From NCBI RefSeq assembly GCF_020880415.1, contig NZ_JAJIUJ010000108.1:1-45667 (forward strand): a DNA stretch of 45,667 nt. Reading direction: 5' to 3'. A program made the translations under genes and the position numbers. Below the pieces are notes generated by a model. The model had not been told where the DNA came from. It saw only the letters and a program-made list of their open reading frames with translations, and ran no database searches. Origin of the DNA: Xanthomonas euvesicatoria pv. euvesicatoria. Lineage in GTDB: Bacteria; Pseudomonadota; Gammaproteobacteria; Xanthomonadales; Xanthomonadaceae. Positions 8,403 to 17,120 of this stretch are shown piece by piece (position 1 is the stretch's first letter; every line of letters begins with the position of its first letter).

Positions 8403-8434
8403 AAAAAGAAGGCGCCCCTAAAGCCGCCTTCTTT
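8403..8434 (-). terminator. Rho-independent terminator of aceE
   Basis: A perfect 10-bp stem, AAAGAAGGCG on the minus strand side pairing with CGCCTTCTTT (arms 8405-8414 and 8425-8434 with a 10-base loop), is followed on the minus strand by a T-run (A's at 8403-8407). It lies 21 bases after the aceE stop. Confidence 0.85.
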
Positions 8435-8454
8435 GTCCCGTCTTTCGCTAATCC

Positions 8455-11142
8455 TCAAACCCCAACCGGATTAGCCTTCTCAGGATCAATCTTGTACTGC
8501 TTGATCGCCCGGGCCACATCCTTCCCCGTCATCTTCCCATCCTTCGCCAACGCAGCAATCGCCGCATGCGCGATGTAGTACCGATCCACCTCGAAGAACC
8601 GGCGCAGGTTCGCACGCGTATCCGAGCGACCGAACCCATCCGTGCCGAGGACGCTGTAGGTCATCGGGACGAAGCTGCGGATCTGGTCGGCGAACAGGCG
8701 CACGTAGTCGGTGGCGGCGATGGCCGGGCCCTGGCGGCCTTCCAGTAGCTGGGTGACGTAGGGCTTGCGCTGCTGGCCTTCCGGGTGCAGGCGGTTCCAG
8801 CGTTCGGCGTCGAAGCCGTCGCGGCGCAGTTCGTTGAAGCTGGGGCAGGACCAGATGTCGGCGGTGACGCCGAAGTCCTTGTCCAGCAGTTCCGCGGCGG
8901 CAATGGCTTCGCGCAGGATGGTGCCCGAGCCCAGCAGCTGTACGCGCAGCTCGCCCTTCTTGGGCTTGCCGGCGTCGGTGAGCAGGTACATGCCCTTGAT
9001 GATGCCCTCGGCCGCGCCGTCCGGCATGCCAGGATGGACGTAGTTCTCGTTCATCAGGGTGATGTAGTAGTACTCGTCGATCTGGTCTTCCATCATCGCC
9101 TTCATGCCGTGCTGCATGATGACGGTGACTTCGTAGCCGAAGGTCGGGTCGTAGCTACGCACGTTGGGGATGCCGCCGGCGACGAGCTGGCTGAAGCCGT
9201 CTTCGTGCTGCAGGCCTTCGCCGTTGAGGGTGGTGCGGCCGGCGGTACCGCCGAGCAGGAAGCCGCGGGTGCGCATGTCCGCGGCCTGCCAGGCGATGTC
9301 GCCCACGCGCTGGAAGCCGAACATCGAGTAGTAGATGTAGAACGGCAGCATCGGCACGTTGGACACCGAGTAGCTGGTGCCGGCGGCCATCCACGAGGCG
9401 ATCGCGCCCGGCTCGCTGATGCCTTGCTGCAGCACCTGGCCGGTCTGGTCTTCGCGGTAGTACATCAGCTGGTCGGCGTCGACCGGCTTGTACTTCTGGC
9501 CGAACGGGGCGTAGATGCCGATCTGGCGGAACATGCCTTCCATGCCGAAGGTACGCGCTTCGTCGGCCACGATCGGCACGATGCGCGGGCCCAGTTCCTT
9601 GTCGCGCAGGGCGATGTTGAGGCTCTGCACGAAGGACATGGTGGTCGAGTAGGTGCGCTCGCCGCTCTCCTTGAGCAGGCGGTCGAACTTGTCCAGCGTG
9701 GGCGCGACGAACGACTTGCTGGCCTTGGTGCGGCGCTGCGGCAGGTAACCGCCGAGGGCGCTGCGGCGCTCCTTGAGATACTGCACTTCCGGCGAATCTT
9801 CGCCAGGGTGGAAGAACGGCACCTGGCCGTCTTCCAGCTGCTTGTCGCTGACCGGGATGTTGAAGCGGTCGCGGAAGTGCTTGACCGCGGCGTCATCCAG
9901 CTTCTTGGTCTGGTGGGTGGGGTTGAGCGCCTCACCGGCCGAACCCATGCCGTAGCCCTTGACCGTCTTGGCCAGGATCACGGTAGGCATGCCGGTGGTG
10001 TTCACGGCCTGGTGGTAGGCGGCGTACACCTTGTGCGGGTCGTGGCCGCCACGGTTGAGGCGCCAGATGTCGTCGTCGGACAGGCCGGCGACCATGGCCG
10101 CGGTCTCCGGGTACTTGCCGAAGAAATTGGCGCGGGTGTAGGCGCCGCCGAAGGCCTTGCAGTTCTGGTATTCGCCGTCGACGGTTTCCATCATCAGCTT
10201 GCGCAGCACGCCGTCGCTGTCCTTGGCCAGCAGGGCATCCCAGTAACCGCCCCACAGCAGCTTGATGACCTTCCAGCCGCCGCCGCGGAACACGCCTTCC
10301 AGTTCCTGGATGATCTTGCCGTTGCCGCGCACCGGGCCGTCCAGGCGCTGCAGGTTGCAGTTGACCACGAAGATCAGGTTGTCCAGGCCTTCGCGGCCGG
10401 CCAGCGCGATGGCGCCGAGGGTTTCCGGCTCGTCGCTCTCGCCGTCGCCGATGAAGCACCACACCTTGCGGTCGGACTTCTCGATGAGGCCGCGGTTTTC
10501 CAGGTAGCGCATGAACTGCGCCTGGTAGATGGCGGCCAGCGGGCCCAGGCCCATCGACACGGTGGGGGTCTGCCAGAACTCGGGCATCAGCCACGGGTGC
10601 GGGTAGGAGGAGATGCCCTGGCCGTCCACTTCCATGCGGAAATTGTCCAGCTGGGACTGGCTGATGCGGCCTTCGAGGAAGGCGCGGGCGTAGATCCCCG
10701 GGGCGCTATGGCCCTGGATGAACAGCAGATCGCCCGGATGGTTGTCCGAAGGCGCACGCCAGAAGTGGTTGAAGCCCACGTCGTACAGCGTGGCGCTGGA
10801 GGCGAAGGAGGCGATGTGGCCGCCCAGGTCACCCGGCTTGCGGTTGGCCCGCACGACGGTGGCCATGGCGTTCCAGCGGATGATCGAGCGGATCTTCCAC
10901 TCCAGCGCGGAGTCGCCGGGGTGCTTGGCCTCGTTGGCCGGGGAGATGGTGTTGACGTACTCGGTGGTGGGCGAGAACGGCAGGTAAGCGCCGGCGCGGC
11001 GGGTCTGTTCGACCATGCCTTCCAGCAGCTGATGGGCGCGCTCCGGGCCTTCGACGTCGATGACGGCCTTGATCGATTCGAGCCACTCCTGGGTCTCGAG
11101 CGGGTTCGGATCGTTGTGCAGCACTTCGTTCAACCAGTTCAT
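8455..11142 (-). CDS. aceE: Pyruvate dehydrogenase E1 component, homodimeric type
   Basis: Thiamine-diphosphate enzyme that decarboxylates pyruvate and acetylates the E2 lipoyl domain, feeding acetyl-CoA to the TCA cycle in the cytoplasm. It has 895 residues, close to the usual 887-899 of single-chain E1. The ThDP motif is visible as GDGES (in CFIGDGESDEPE) through NLIFVVNCNLQRLDG, and the transketolase middle domain includes DEARTFGMEGMFRQIG and SEPGAIASWMAAG. The ATG at 11142 has GGGAG six to seven bases upstream; further upstream codons in the same frame cross a strong hairpin and are unlikely to be coding. No aceF or lpd lies next to it, so the E1 gene stands alone here. It ends at the strong terminator at 8403-8434. 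Confidence 0.95.
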   Translation of the reverse strand: MNWLNEVLHNDPNPLETQEWLESIKAVIDVEGPERAHQLLEGMVEQTRRAGAYLPFSPTTEYVNTISPANEAKHPGDSALEWKIRSIIRWNAMATVVRANRKPGDLGGHIASFASSATLYDVGFNHFWRAPSDNHPGDLLFIQGHSAPGIYARAFLEGRISQSQLDNFRMEVDGQGISSYPHPWLMPEFWQTPTVSMGLGPLAAIYQAQFMRYLENRGLIEKSDRKVWCFIGDGESDEPETLGAIALAGREGLDNLIFVVNCNLQRLDGPVRGNGKIIQELEGVFRGGGWKVIKLLWGGYWDALLAKDSDGVLRKLMMETVDGEYQNCKAFGGAYTRANFFGKYPETAAMVAGLSDDDIWRLNRGGHDPHKVYAAYHQAVNTTGMPTVILAKTVKGYGMGSAGEALNPTHQTKKLDDAAVKHFRDRFNIPVSDKQLEDGQVPFFHPGEDSPEVQYLKERRSALGGYLPQRRTKASKSFVAPTLDKFDRLLKESGERTYSTTMSFVQSLNIALRDKELGPRIVPIVADEARTFGMEGMFRQIGIYAPFGQKYKPVDADQLMYYREDQTGQVLQQGISEPGAIASWMAAGTSYSVSNVPMLPFYIYYSMFGFQRVGDIAWQAADMRTRGFLLGGTAGRTTLNGEGLQHEDGFSQLVAGGIPNVRSYDPTFGYEVTVIMQHGMKAMMEDQIDEYYYITLMNENYVHPGMPDGAAEGIIKGMYLLTDAGKPKKGELRVQLLGSGTILREAIAAAELLDKDFGVTADIWSCPSFNELRRDGFDAERWNRLHPEGQQRKPYVTQLLEGRQGPAIAATDYVRLFADQIRSFVPMTYSVLGTDGFGRSDTRANLRRFFEVDRYYIAHAAIAALAKDGKMTGKDVARAIKQYKIDPEKANPVGV

Positions 11143-11157
11143 TAGCGCTCCCGGGGG

Positions 11158-11178
11158 GACACACCCCGCGGGTGTGTC
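11158..11178 (-). promoter_or_regulatory. Palindromic hairpin in the aceE leader
   Basis: A perfect 9-bp inverted repeat, GACACACCC with GGGTGTGTC around a 3-base loop (CGC), ends 16 bases before the aceE ATG and just upstream of its ribosome site. It could be an operator for a dimeric repressor or a 5' UTR RNA hairpin; the sequence does not decide. It has no T-run, so it is not a simple terminator. Confidence 0.5.
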
Positions 11179-11545
11179 GACATCGTGAATTCGTGAACCC
11201 CCAAGTGTACCGCACGCACCTGTTGCCATTCCTCGCTACGGGTGCGTATGGAATGGGACGCTGTTGTGCGCTGCGTGGAGCCTGGGTGCCTGTTGAAACG
11301 CCGATGCGGCGCAGCGGGCGCGGCCGGTGTACGACCAAAGGATGAGGGGCAGCGGCAGGCGATGGCCGGGCGCTGCCGCATCGAGTGGGCCGCTGTGCAT
11401 GCCCGCCCGTAGGAGCGCACTTGAGCGCGAGCAGCTTTATCGGTGAAGCCCGTCGCGCCCGGGGGCGCTCCTACGCGATGGCGTGGTCTTTGGGTTTGCC
11501 AGGACATCGCCCCGCGGCGGGCGCCGCCCCGTGGCAGCGTGCTGG
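11179..11545. other. Intergenic region between aceE and the galactanase gene
   Basis: Contains the aceE promoter region on the minus strand and one copy of a 68-base palindromic repeat (11408-11475). I see no gene here. An open frame that continues from the galactanase gene across this stretch is the result of that gene's frameshift. Confidence 0.6.
11408..11475. repeat. Dispersed palindromic repeat, copy A
   Basis: A 68-base element with perfect 11-base terminal inverted repeats, CGTAGGAGCGC and GCGCTCCTACG. Its interior (GTCGCGCCCGGG near the right arm, GCAG..TTAT near the centre) matches the copy at 25490-25558 at most positions. REP-like GTAGGAGCGC elements of this kind are scattered through Xanthomonas and related genomes. 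Confidence 0.8.
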
Positions 11546-12545
11546 TCAGAATGCTTGCAGCGCTTCGGTCAGTTGGCCGTTGTTGTTGACTGCGCCCATG
11601 GTGTAGCCCTGCCAGCCCGGGTAGGCGTTGGGCTCCCAATAGAACACGCCGAGGACGCGCGCCGATGCTGCTGCTGCGGCTGAGCAGGTTGCTGAGCATG
11701 GCGCGGGTGGTGGCCGCCTGCTGCCAATCCATGCCGACCTCGGAAATCACCACATCGCTGCCGTAGCGCGCAATCATGTCGCGCATGTTGGTGTCCAGGC
11801 GGCTGTTGTAATCCTGCCAGCTGCCGACGGGCGGGTAATGCGACATGCCGATCACGTCCCACTTGCCGCCGGCCGAGCGCAGGTTGTCGAAGAACCAGCG
11901 GAAGTTGGCGTTGTCGTAGCCATTGGCCAGATGCAAGACGACCTTGGCGTTGGGATACACCGCCTTGGTGGCGGTGTATCCGCTGTTGATGAACTGGCCC
12001 AGGGTGGCGAAGTTGGGCGTCTTGCCCTCGTTCCACAGCATGCCGCTGTTGATCTCGTTGCCCACCTGCACCCAGCTGACGGTGATGCCGTTGTCCTTGA
12101 GGTATTTGAGGATGCCCTGGGTGTGGCTGTACACATCGGTGTTGAGCTGGGCAACGGAGTGGCCGGCCCATGCCGCAGGCTTGGTCTGTTTGCCCGGGTC
12201 GGCCCAGCTGTCGCTGTAGTGGAAGTCGATCATGATGCGCATGCCTTGCGCGGCGGCGCGCTTGGCCTTGTCCAGGGTGTCGCGGCCATCGTTCCAGCCG
12301 CCGGACGGGTTGACCCAGACGCGCAGGCGAATGGCGTTGCCGCCGACATCCTTGAACAGCTTGATGAAGTCGGTGGTGTTGCCGGCTGCATCGCGAAAGA
12401 CCTGCGGCGGATTGTTGGCGGCCTGTTGATTGAGCCAGCTGACGTCCGCGCCTTTGGCGATGCCTTGCGCGCTGACGCCGGCGCTGCACAGACACAGCAG
12501 CACGATGAGCCATACACGGTGGTAGTGCCTGCAAAAGATGGTCAT
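11546..12545 (-). pseudogene. Arabinogalactan endo-1,4-beta-galactanase (GH53), frameshifted near the 3' end
   Basis: A secreted enzyme that would cut beta-1,4-galactan of plant cell walls. A signal peptide ends at GVSA (residue 26). GH53 features include the acid/base Glu164 in VQVGNEINSG and the nucleophile Glu269 in VVISEVGMDW, plus DFHYSDSWADPGKQ. After about residue 290 the frame runs off the family pattern. The expected ending VFYWEPNAYPGWQGYTMG...LTEALQAF with a stop at 11546 is present in the next frame, so there is one extra base, or two missing, between about 11640 and 11680 near a GCAGCAGCAG run. Both catalytic residues survive, but the conserved YWEP strand is lost. The ATG at 12545 has GGGAG seven bases upstream. 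Repaired length would be about 332 residues. Confidence 0.8.
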
Positions 12546-12955
12546 GAAACGCTCCCTCGATCGATGGATGTCGCGCCGGTTGGCGCCTTGCTTGATCCCC
12601 TGTCTTGCCTGGTGCGTGTGCGCGGCGTGGCATGTGCCTGGCCGTGCATTGCTGCAAATCCGTGGCGATTCAAGCACGGCCGTACAGCCCGGTTGAGGCC
12701 GCTATAGGTGCGGGGAGTTGTGGCATAGCTCGATGCAGGAAAACCTTGCATTTGCACACGTCGCGCGGGCCGGTTGTTGTGCAGATGCAGCAGCAGCGGT
12801 GCGCATGACTGCGCGAATGAACGCAAAAACACCGGGCAGGCCCGGCGTCTTGATGCAATGTTCGATGGTGGCGATGTGAAGTCCGGCCGGCGTGCGGCAT
12901 GGGCCGCAGCGTGATGTGTCACTTCACACCCAAACGCTGCAGCGCCAAACGCCCC
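12546..12955. other. Intergenic region between galactanase and lipase effector genes
   Basis: About 410 bases that hold the galactanase promoter region and the terminator of the effector operon (12825-12848), both on the minus strand. No gene is recognisable. Confidence 0.6.
12825..12848 (-). terminator. Terminator of the lipase effector operon
   Basis: Read on the minus strand, ACGCCGGG-CCTG-CCCGGTGT forms an 8-bp stem with one G-U pair and a 4-base loop, followed by TTTTT (A's at 12825-12829 on the plus strand). It lies about 110 bases after the effector stop. Confidence 0.7.
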
Positions 12956-14278
12956 TCAGCCCATGGCGCGTGCGCCCTGCTGCTGTTGCTGGGTCTGGGA
13001 CTGTTGCTGCTCCAATGCCACCGACTGACGCGCCGCGTTTTCGGCGACGCGTTGGCTGCTCTGTTCCAGCGGGGTATTCATTGCCGTCATGGTGTCCACG
13101 CTCACGCGCAGCTGTGCCGGGTCGTCGACACGTCCCTGCACGGCAAAGGTGCGTGCGGCATCCGGGCTCATCATCACCGCATCGATGCGCTGGCCACCGG
13201 CGGCGTGCATTTCCGATGCGAGCGAACCGGATAACTGCGCGCTGTGCTGGTCGGGCGTGCGCCCGGCACGTGCGTCCTGCGCATGCACGCCGCGCTGGGC
13301 ATCCTGGAACAGGCCATTGCCCACGTGCCCAGGTTGATCGATCCGCAAGGAGGTGTGGCCGTTGCCATGCTCGCGTGCGTCGCGCTTGGCCGGCTCGCCC
13401 GGCGCGAGCGGGCCGCGGATGGCATCGATGGCGTCCTGGCCGAGGCCGCGCGCGCTACGCGTAAGGATGGTGGTACCGGTGCGCAGCCCATCGATATCGC
13501 TGCGGTACTCCTCGATCATGCGCTTGTTCTGCTCGGCAAGCGGGCGCGCGTTGGGGTCCCTGAGCGCAGAATGTTCGCCCAGAAAGTTGCCCAGCTTGTG
13601 CGCTCCGAGCGACCCGCCGGCAGCGACCAGCGGGTAGTCCGGAATCAGAAAGTTCGCCTTGCTATTGCTGTAGCCGGCACCACTCAAGGTGGCAATCTCA
13701 TCGGGCTTGGCGTACATGCGCACCTGCCCGAAGTGCGGCGATGCCGCGCTGACCGGGTCCGATGCCATGACGTGATTGATCACGCTATTGCCACCTTCCG
13801 GAATGCGATAACTCAGACTGGCCGCGCCATACGCGTTGAAGGTTTCGCCCTTGAGGTCGTAGTGGTGTGCGGACACCTGCGCAAGCGCGCCGCCGAGCGA
13901 ATGGCCAGTGACGGTCACTTCCGGTTGATGACCGGTTCGCTTGCCGACATCCTTGGCGATGTCCATCGCATGCTTGGTCAGCGCAAGCGCATCTGCAGCC
14001 TGTGGATTGGTCCGCGAGGTTACCATAGTGGCATCGGTGAGCACGTCATTGACCGCGCCCTCGGTGCCTCGATGCGCAACCACGATCTCGCCACTGGTTT
14101 CACGGCGGTAAACCGTGCCCTGGTAACCGTTGGATTGATTGTTGACGTGATCGAGAACGGCATAACGCTCTCCCTCGATCGTGACGATCTCTTCGTGCCC
14201 CGGTGCACGCCGACCGACGGCGCGATCCTTGTAGGCGTCCTCGGATAAACCGGCATATTGCGGTGACGGAATACTCAT
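12956..14278 (-). CDS. X-T4SS effector: class-3 lipase with C-terminal XVIPCD
   Basis: Antibacterial lipase/phospholipase toxin for the VirD4-dependent type IV system, 440 residues. The N-terminal half is an alpha/beta hydrolase of the lipase class-3 type: nucleophile elbow GHSLGG (Ser127), probable acid Asp174 in MASDPVSA, and a candidate His at 227. HRGTEG (about 69-74) is the usual oxyanion region of the family. The C-terminal ~120 residues are the XVIPCD: FAVQGRVDDPAQLRVSV, then AMNTPLEQS and a Gln-rich tail, matching the effector at 1233-2876. The ATG overlaps the upstream lipoprotein stop (ATGA). A class-3 lipase X-Tfe with a lipoprotein inhibitor is known from X. citri, and this pair fits that type. 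The target is probably phospholipids of the prey envelope. Confidence 0.9.
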   Translation of the reverse strand: MSIPSPQYAGLSEDAYKDRAVGRRAPGHEEIVTIEGERYAVLDHVNNQSNGYQGTVYRRETSGEIVVAHRGTEGAVNDVLTDATMVTSRTNPQAADALALTKHAMDIAKDVGKRTGHQPEVTVTGHSLGGALAQVSAHHYDLKGETFNAYGAASLSYRIPEGGNSVINHVMASDPVSAASPHFGQVRMYAKPDEIATLSGAGYSNSKANFLIPDYPLVAAGGSLGAHKLGNFLGEHSALRDPNARPLAEQNKRMIEEYRSDIDGLRTGTTILTRSARGLGQDAIDAIRGPLAPGEPAKRDAREHGNGHTSLRIDQPGHVGNGLFQDAQRGVHAQDARAGRTPDQHSAQLSGSLASEMHAAGGQRIDAVMMSPDAARTFAVQGRVDDPAQLRVSVDTMTAMNTPLEQSSQRVAENAARQSVALEQQQSQTQQQQQGARAMG

Positions 14279-14934
14279 GGCGCAACTTCCTTGGCAGCCA
14301 GCGTGATGGTGAAGAGATTGTCGCGGATCTCAGGCTTGAAGTTCTCCGGGCTGAGCTCGCCGGTGTCCGGGAAACTCTTGGATTCCGAGCGCGGATAGCC
14401 GTCTTTCCAGTAGTACTTGGTCACCGCCTGCTGCGCGGTCACCGTCTTGGCTTCGATAAACGACAAGAACCGCGTGTCTTCTTCGGCACCGGTGGCCTTG
14501 AGCAACACGCTGGCGCCGCTGAATTCCCAATGGCACACGCCGCGACCGTAGTAGTCCTCGTCCTGCATCAGATCCAGATACACGGTGCCGCGGTATTCGG
14601 TCTCGGAAATCTTCTTGAGCGCGACATTTTCCTGACTGGTGATGCGGCCGGCTGTGCCGGTTTCGGGCTGGATCTTGCCGCATTCCTGCTCATTGCTGAC
14701 GTCGTATTGCGCCGCAGCCTCCACCAGGCCAAACGCGCCAGGCGCCTTGTCCACGGTGAGCGTGACCTCGTAGGCCCTACGCGGACTCGGATTCACCTTG
14801 GCAAGACCGCGGCCGCCGGCCTGGACGTCGGCTGCTGCAGTTGCCTCGGTGGCGGGGGAATGGGTCTGGGTCATGCTGGTCTCCGGGGGGTGACAGGCCG
14901 TAAGCAAAAGGGCCAGCAGGCTTGGGGTCAACAT
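14275..14934 (-). CDS. Putative X-Tfi immunity lipoprotein for the lipase effector
   Basis: A lipoprotein of about 219 residues that probably blocks the neighbouring lipase toxin in the periplasm. From ATG 14934 the protein starts MLTPSLLALLLTAC, an N-terminal signal with lipobox LTAC and Cys14. A TTG at 14943 has a better-spaced GGAGG (six bases) and would add three residues; both give the same mature protein. The rest is a soluble beta-rich domain, with a region around YRGTVYLDLMQDEDYYGRG. Two Cys (in EQECGKI and GVCHWEF) may pair. The stop overlaps the effector ATG by ATGA, so both are one operon with immunity first. The family is not otherwise recognised; function is from context. Confidence 0.75.
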   Translation of the reverse strand: MLTPSLLALLLTACHPPETSMTQTHSPATEATAAADVQAGGRGLAKVNPSPRRAYEVTLTVDKAPGAFGLVEAAAQYDVSNEQECGKIQPETGTAGRITSQENVALKKISETEYRGTVYLDLMQDEDYYGRGVCHWEFSGASVLLKATGAEEDTRFLSFIEAKTVTAQQAVTKYYWKDGYPRSESKSFPDTGELSPENFKPEIRDNLFTITLAAKEVAP

Positions 14935-15095
14935 CTGGCGCAAGGCCGGCCTCCGTGGCAGGTGGGCGGCCAATCTAGTCCGCTCGCGTTCGGCCGGTCA
15001 ATCGAGACCTCGTGAGGATGAGGCTGCCAGGGAGAGTTGTGCGTGGCAGCAAAGCTGCCATGATCCAGCGCAGCCGCTGCCACGAAGAATGCGCC

Positions 15096-17120
15096 ATGCG
15101 CAACCGCCCGCGATCACTGCCACCCCAGACATCGGTCGCCGCGCGCATGCCCTGGCGCCGCAGCTTGCGCATGCGTGTGCTGCTGGCGGCCACCGCAGTG
15201 CTGGTGGCCCTGCTGACGGTGCTGGGCACGGTGTTCTACCTGGGCGCACGCGCCGAGCTGGTGGAGGCGGCGCGTACCGAGGTGGATGGCCTGACCGAAC
15301 AGACCGCGCGCAGCCTGGCGGCCTTGCTCGATTCGGTGCAGGTGAGCGGGCGCACGCTGGCCGCCAGCAGTAGCGGCGTGGGGCTGCAGCCGTTCAATCT
15401 GCGTGCGTTGCTGCTGGCCACGCTCACCGGCGACCCGGATATCGGGGCGGCGCGGCTGATCATCGCACCGCGTACGCAAAAGGCCGGCGACAGCGGGTTT
15501 GTGTGGTACGTGCACCGCAGCGGCACGCGCATCGCAGAAAAATCCGCGCTGGAACTGGGTTATGACTATCGCGCGATGCCCTGGTATCTGCGCACCCAGC
15601 GCGAGGGCCGCGCATGGTGGTCCGAGCCCTACCTGGATGCCAACGGCGGCGGCCTGTACACCAGCTACAACCTGCCGCTGCGCCGGCCTGGCGATGCACC
15701 GGATACGGCGCCGGTCGGCATGGTGAGCGTGGATCTGCCGCTGCAGCATCTGCGCGAGATCATCGATCAGCTGCCGCGCGATATCGGCATCCAGACGATG
15801 CTGCTGTCGCCGGAAGGCCTGCTGGTCTTCAGCCCCGACCCGGCACTGAATCTGCGCCATTCGCTCACGGCCTACGTGGCCCGGTCGCGCCCGGATCTGC
15901 GGCCATTGCAGCGCGCCGTCGCTGCCGGCCAGCCGATCTCGTTTTCGCATACCGCGCCCGATGGCGAGCGCTTTCTGACCCACAGCGCGGCGGTGGGGCG
16001 CAGCGGCTGGACCTTCGTGCTGTCGGCCTCCGAAGGCTACGTGCTGGCCGGCCTGAACTGGCTGGCGGCGTGGGTGGCGCTGGCCGCGCTGCTGGGCGCG
16101 TTGGTGTGGTGGTGGTTGATGCGGCGGATCACGCGCAAGTTGACGCGGCCGATCGAAGAACTGACGGACACCGCCGAGCACTTCCGGCGCGGCGAATTCG
16201 AATACCCGTTGCAGCACATCGAACGCGACGACGAGGTAGGCGTGATGGCACGCGCCTTCGACAGCGCACGCGATGCGATCCGCCATCACATCGCCGAGAT
16301 CGGCGAGATGACCGCCGCGCGCGAACGCATGCACAGCGAGCTGCAGATTGCGCGCGAGATCCAGCAGGCGATGCTGCCTTCCGGGCGCACCTTCGACCGC
16401 GCCAGTTCGCATCTGGAAACCTGCGCATGGCTGGAGCCGGCCAAGGCGGTGGGCGGAGATTTCTACCACTTCGTGGAAACCGAACCGGGCCTGCTGTGGT
16501 TCGTGGTGGGCGATGTCTCCGACAAGGGCGTGCCGGCGGCCTTGTTCATGGCGCGCGCGGTGAGCGTGCTGGAGATTGCCGCACGGCGGTACACGCGCCC
16601 GGACGCGATTTTGATTGCCGCCTCCACGCGGTTGGCCGAAAACAACGAGACCTGCATGTTCGCCACCGTGCTGTGCGGCCTGATCAACGTGGTCAGCGGC
16701 GACTACTGGCTGGCCAGCGCCGGGCACGAGCCGCCCTTGTTGATCGATATCGATGGCAAGGCGCGCCCGTTGCCGCTGGAAACCGGTGCACCGCTGGGGA
16801 TCGAGCCGCAGGAATCCTACCCGGTGCTGCAGGGCCGCATGAGCGCAGGGCAGACCTTGCTGGGCTACACCGATGGCGTGACCGAGGCGATGGACGAGCG
16901 CGGCGCCAGCTACGGACTGGAGCGGTTGCTGACGGCGCTGCACCCGCGCCGCAGCGCGGCGGCGCAGTGCAAGGCGGTGATCGCCAATATCGCCCGTTTC
17001 ACCGGCACGGCCGATCCGTACGACGACATCACGCTGCTGGCGATCCGGCTGCGCCAGGAGCATGCTGGGCGGGTCGCACACGCTGGCCGGGACGCGCCCG
17101 GAAAGGCAACGACTGCATGA
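15096..17120 (+). CDS. Membrane sensor SpoIIE/RsbU-type serine phosphatase with HAMP
   Basis: A 674-residue input phosphatase of a partner-switching pathway. There is an N-terminal TM helix (about residues 22-42), a periplasmic dCache-like sensor of about 270 residues (YDYRAMPWYLRTQREG, VDLPLQHLREII), and a second TM helix (WLAAWVALAALLGALVWWWL). Next come a HAMP linker (RRITRKLTRPIEELTDTAEH) and a coiled coil ending SELQIAREIQQAMLP, then a PP2C-like phosphatase domain with metal motifs GGDFYHF, VGDVSDKGVPAALFMA and the late Asp in DPYDDITLLAI. It would dephosphorylate the STAS protein two genes downstream. The ATG at 15096 is chosen because the hydrophobic anchor follows; an upstream frame extension looks spurious. 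The stop overlaps the next start (ATGA). The signal sensed is unknown. Confidence 0.88.
   Translation: MRNRPRSLPPQTSVAARMPWRRSLRMRVLLAATAVLVALLTVLGTVFYLGARAELVEAARTEVDGLTEQTARSLAALLDSVQVSGRTLAASSSGVGLQPFNLRALLLATLTGDPDIGAARLIIAPRTQKAGDSGFVWYVHRSGTRIAEKSALELGYDYRAMPWYLRTQREGRAWWSEPYLDANGGGLYTSYNLPLRRPGDAPDTAPVGMVSVDLPLQHLREIIDQLPRDIGIQTMLLSPEGLLVFSPDPALNLRHSLTAYVARSRPDLRPLQRAVAAGQPISFSHTAPDGERFLTHSAAVGRSGWTFVLSASEGYVLAGLNWLAAWVALAALLGALVWWWLMRRITRKLTRPIEELTDTAEHFRRGEFEYPLQHIERDDEVGVMARAFDSARDAIRHHIAEIGEMTAARERMHSELQIAREIQQAMLPSGRTFDRASSHLETCAWLEPAKAVGGDFYHFVETEPGLLWFVVGDVSDKGVPAALFMARAVSVLEIAARRYTRPDAILIAASTRLAENNETCMFATVLCGLINVVSGDYWLASAGHEPPLLIDIDGKARPLPLETGAPLGIEPQESYPVLQGRMSAGQTLLGYTDGVTEAMDERGASYGLERLLTALHPRRSAAAQCKAVIANIARFTGTADPYDDITLLAIRLRQEHAGRVAHAGRDAPGKATTA

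Noticed and set aside
8785..11145. 786-codon open frame on the plus strand opposite aceE
   Set aside because: It is a shadow of aceE: GC-rich codon bias leaves the opposite strand open. Low-complexity Val/Gly/Ala/His composition and no family.
11142..11545. C-terminal extension of the galactanase frame up to the aceE start
   Set aside because: It arises from the frameshift; the true GH53 ending with a stop at 11546 is in the adjacent frame.
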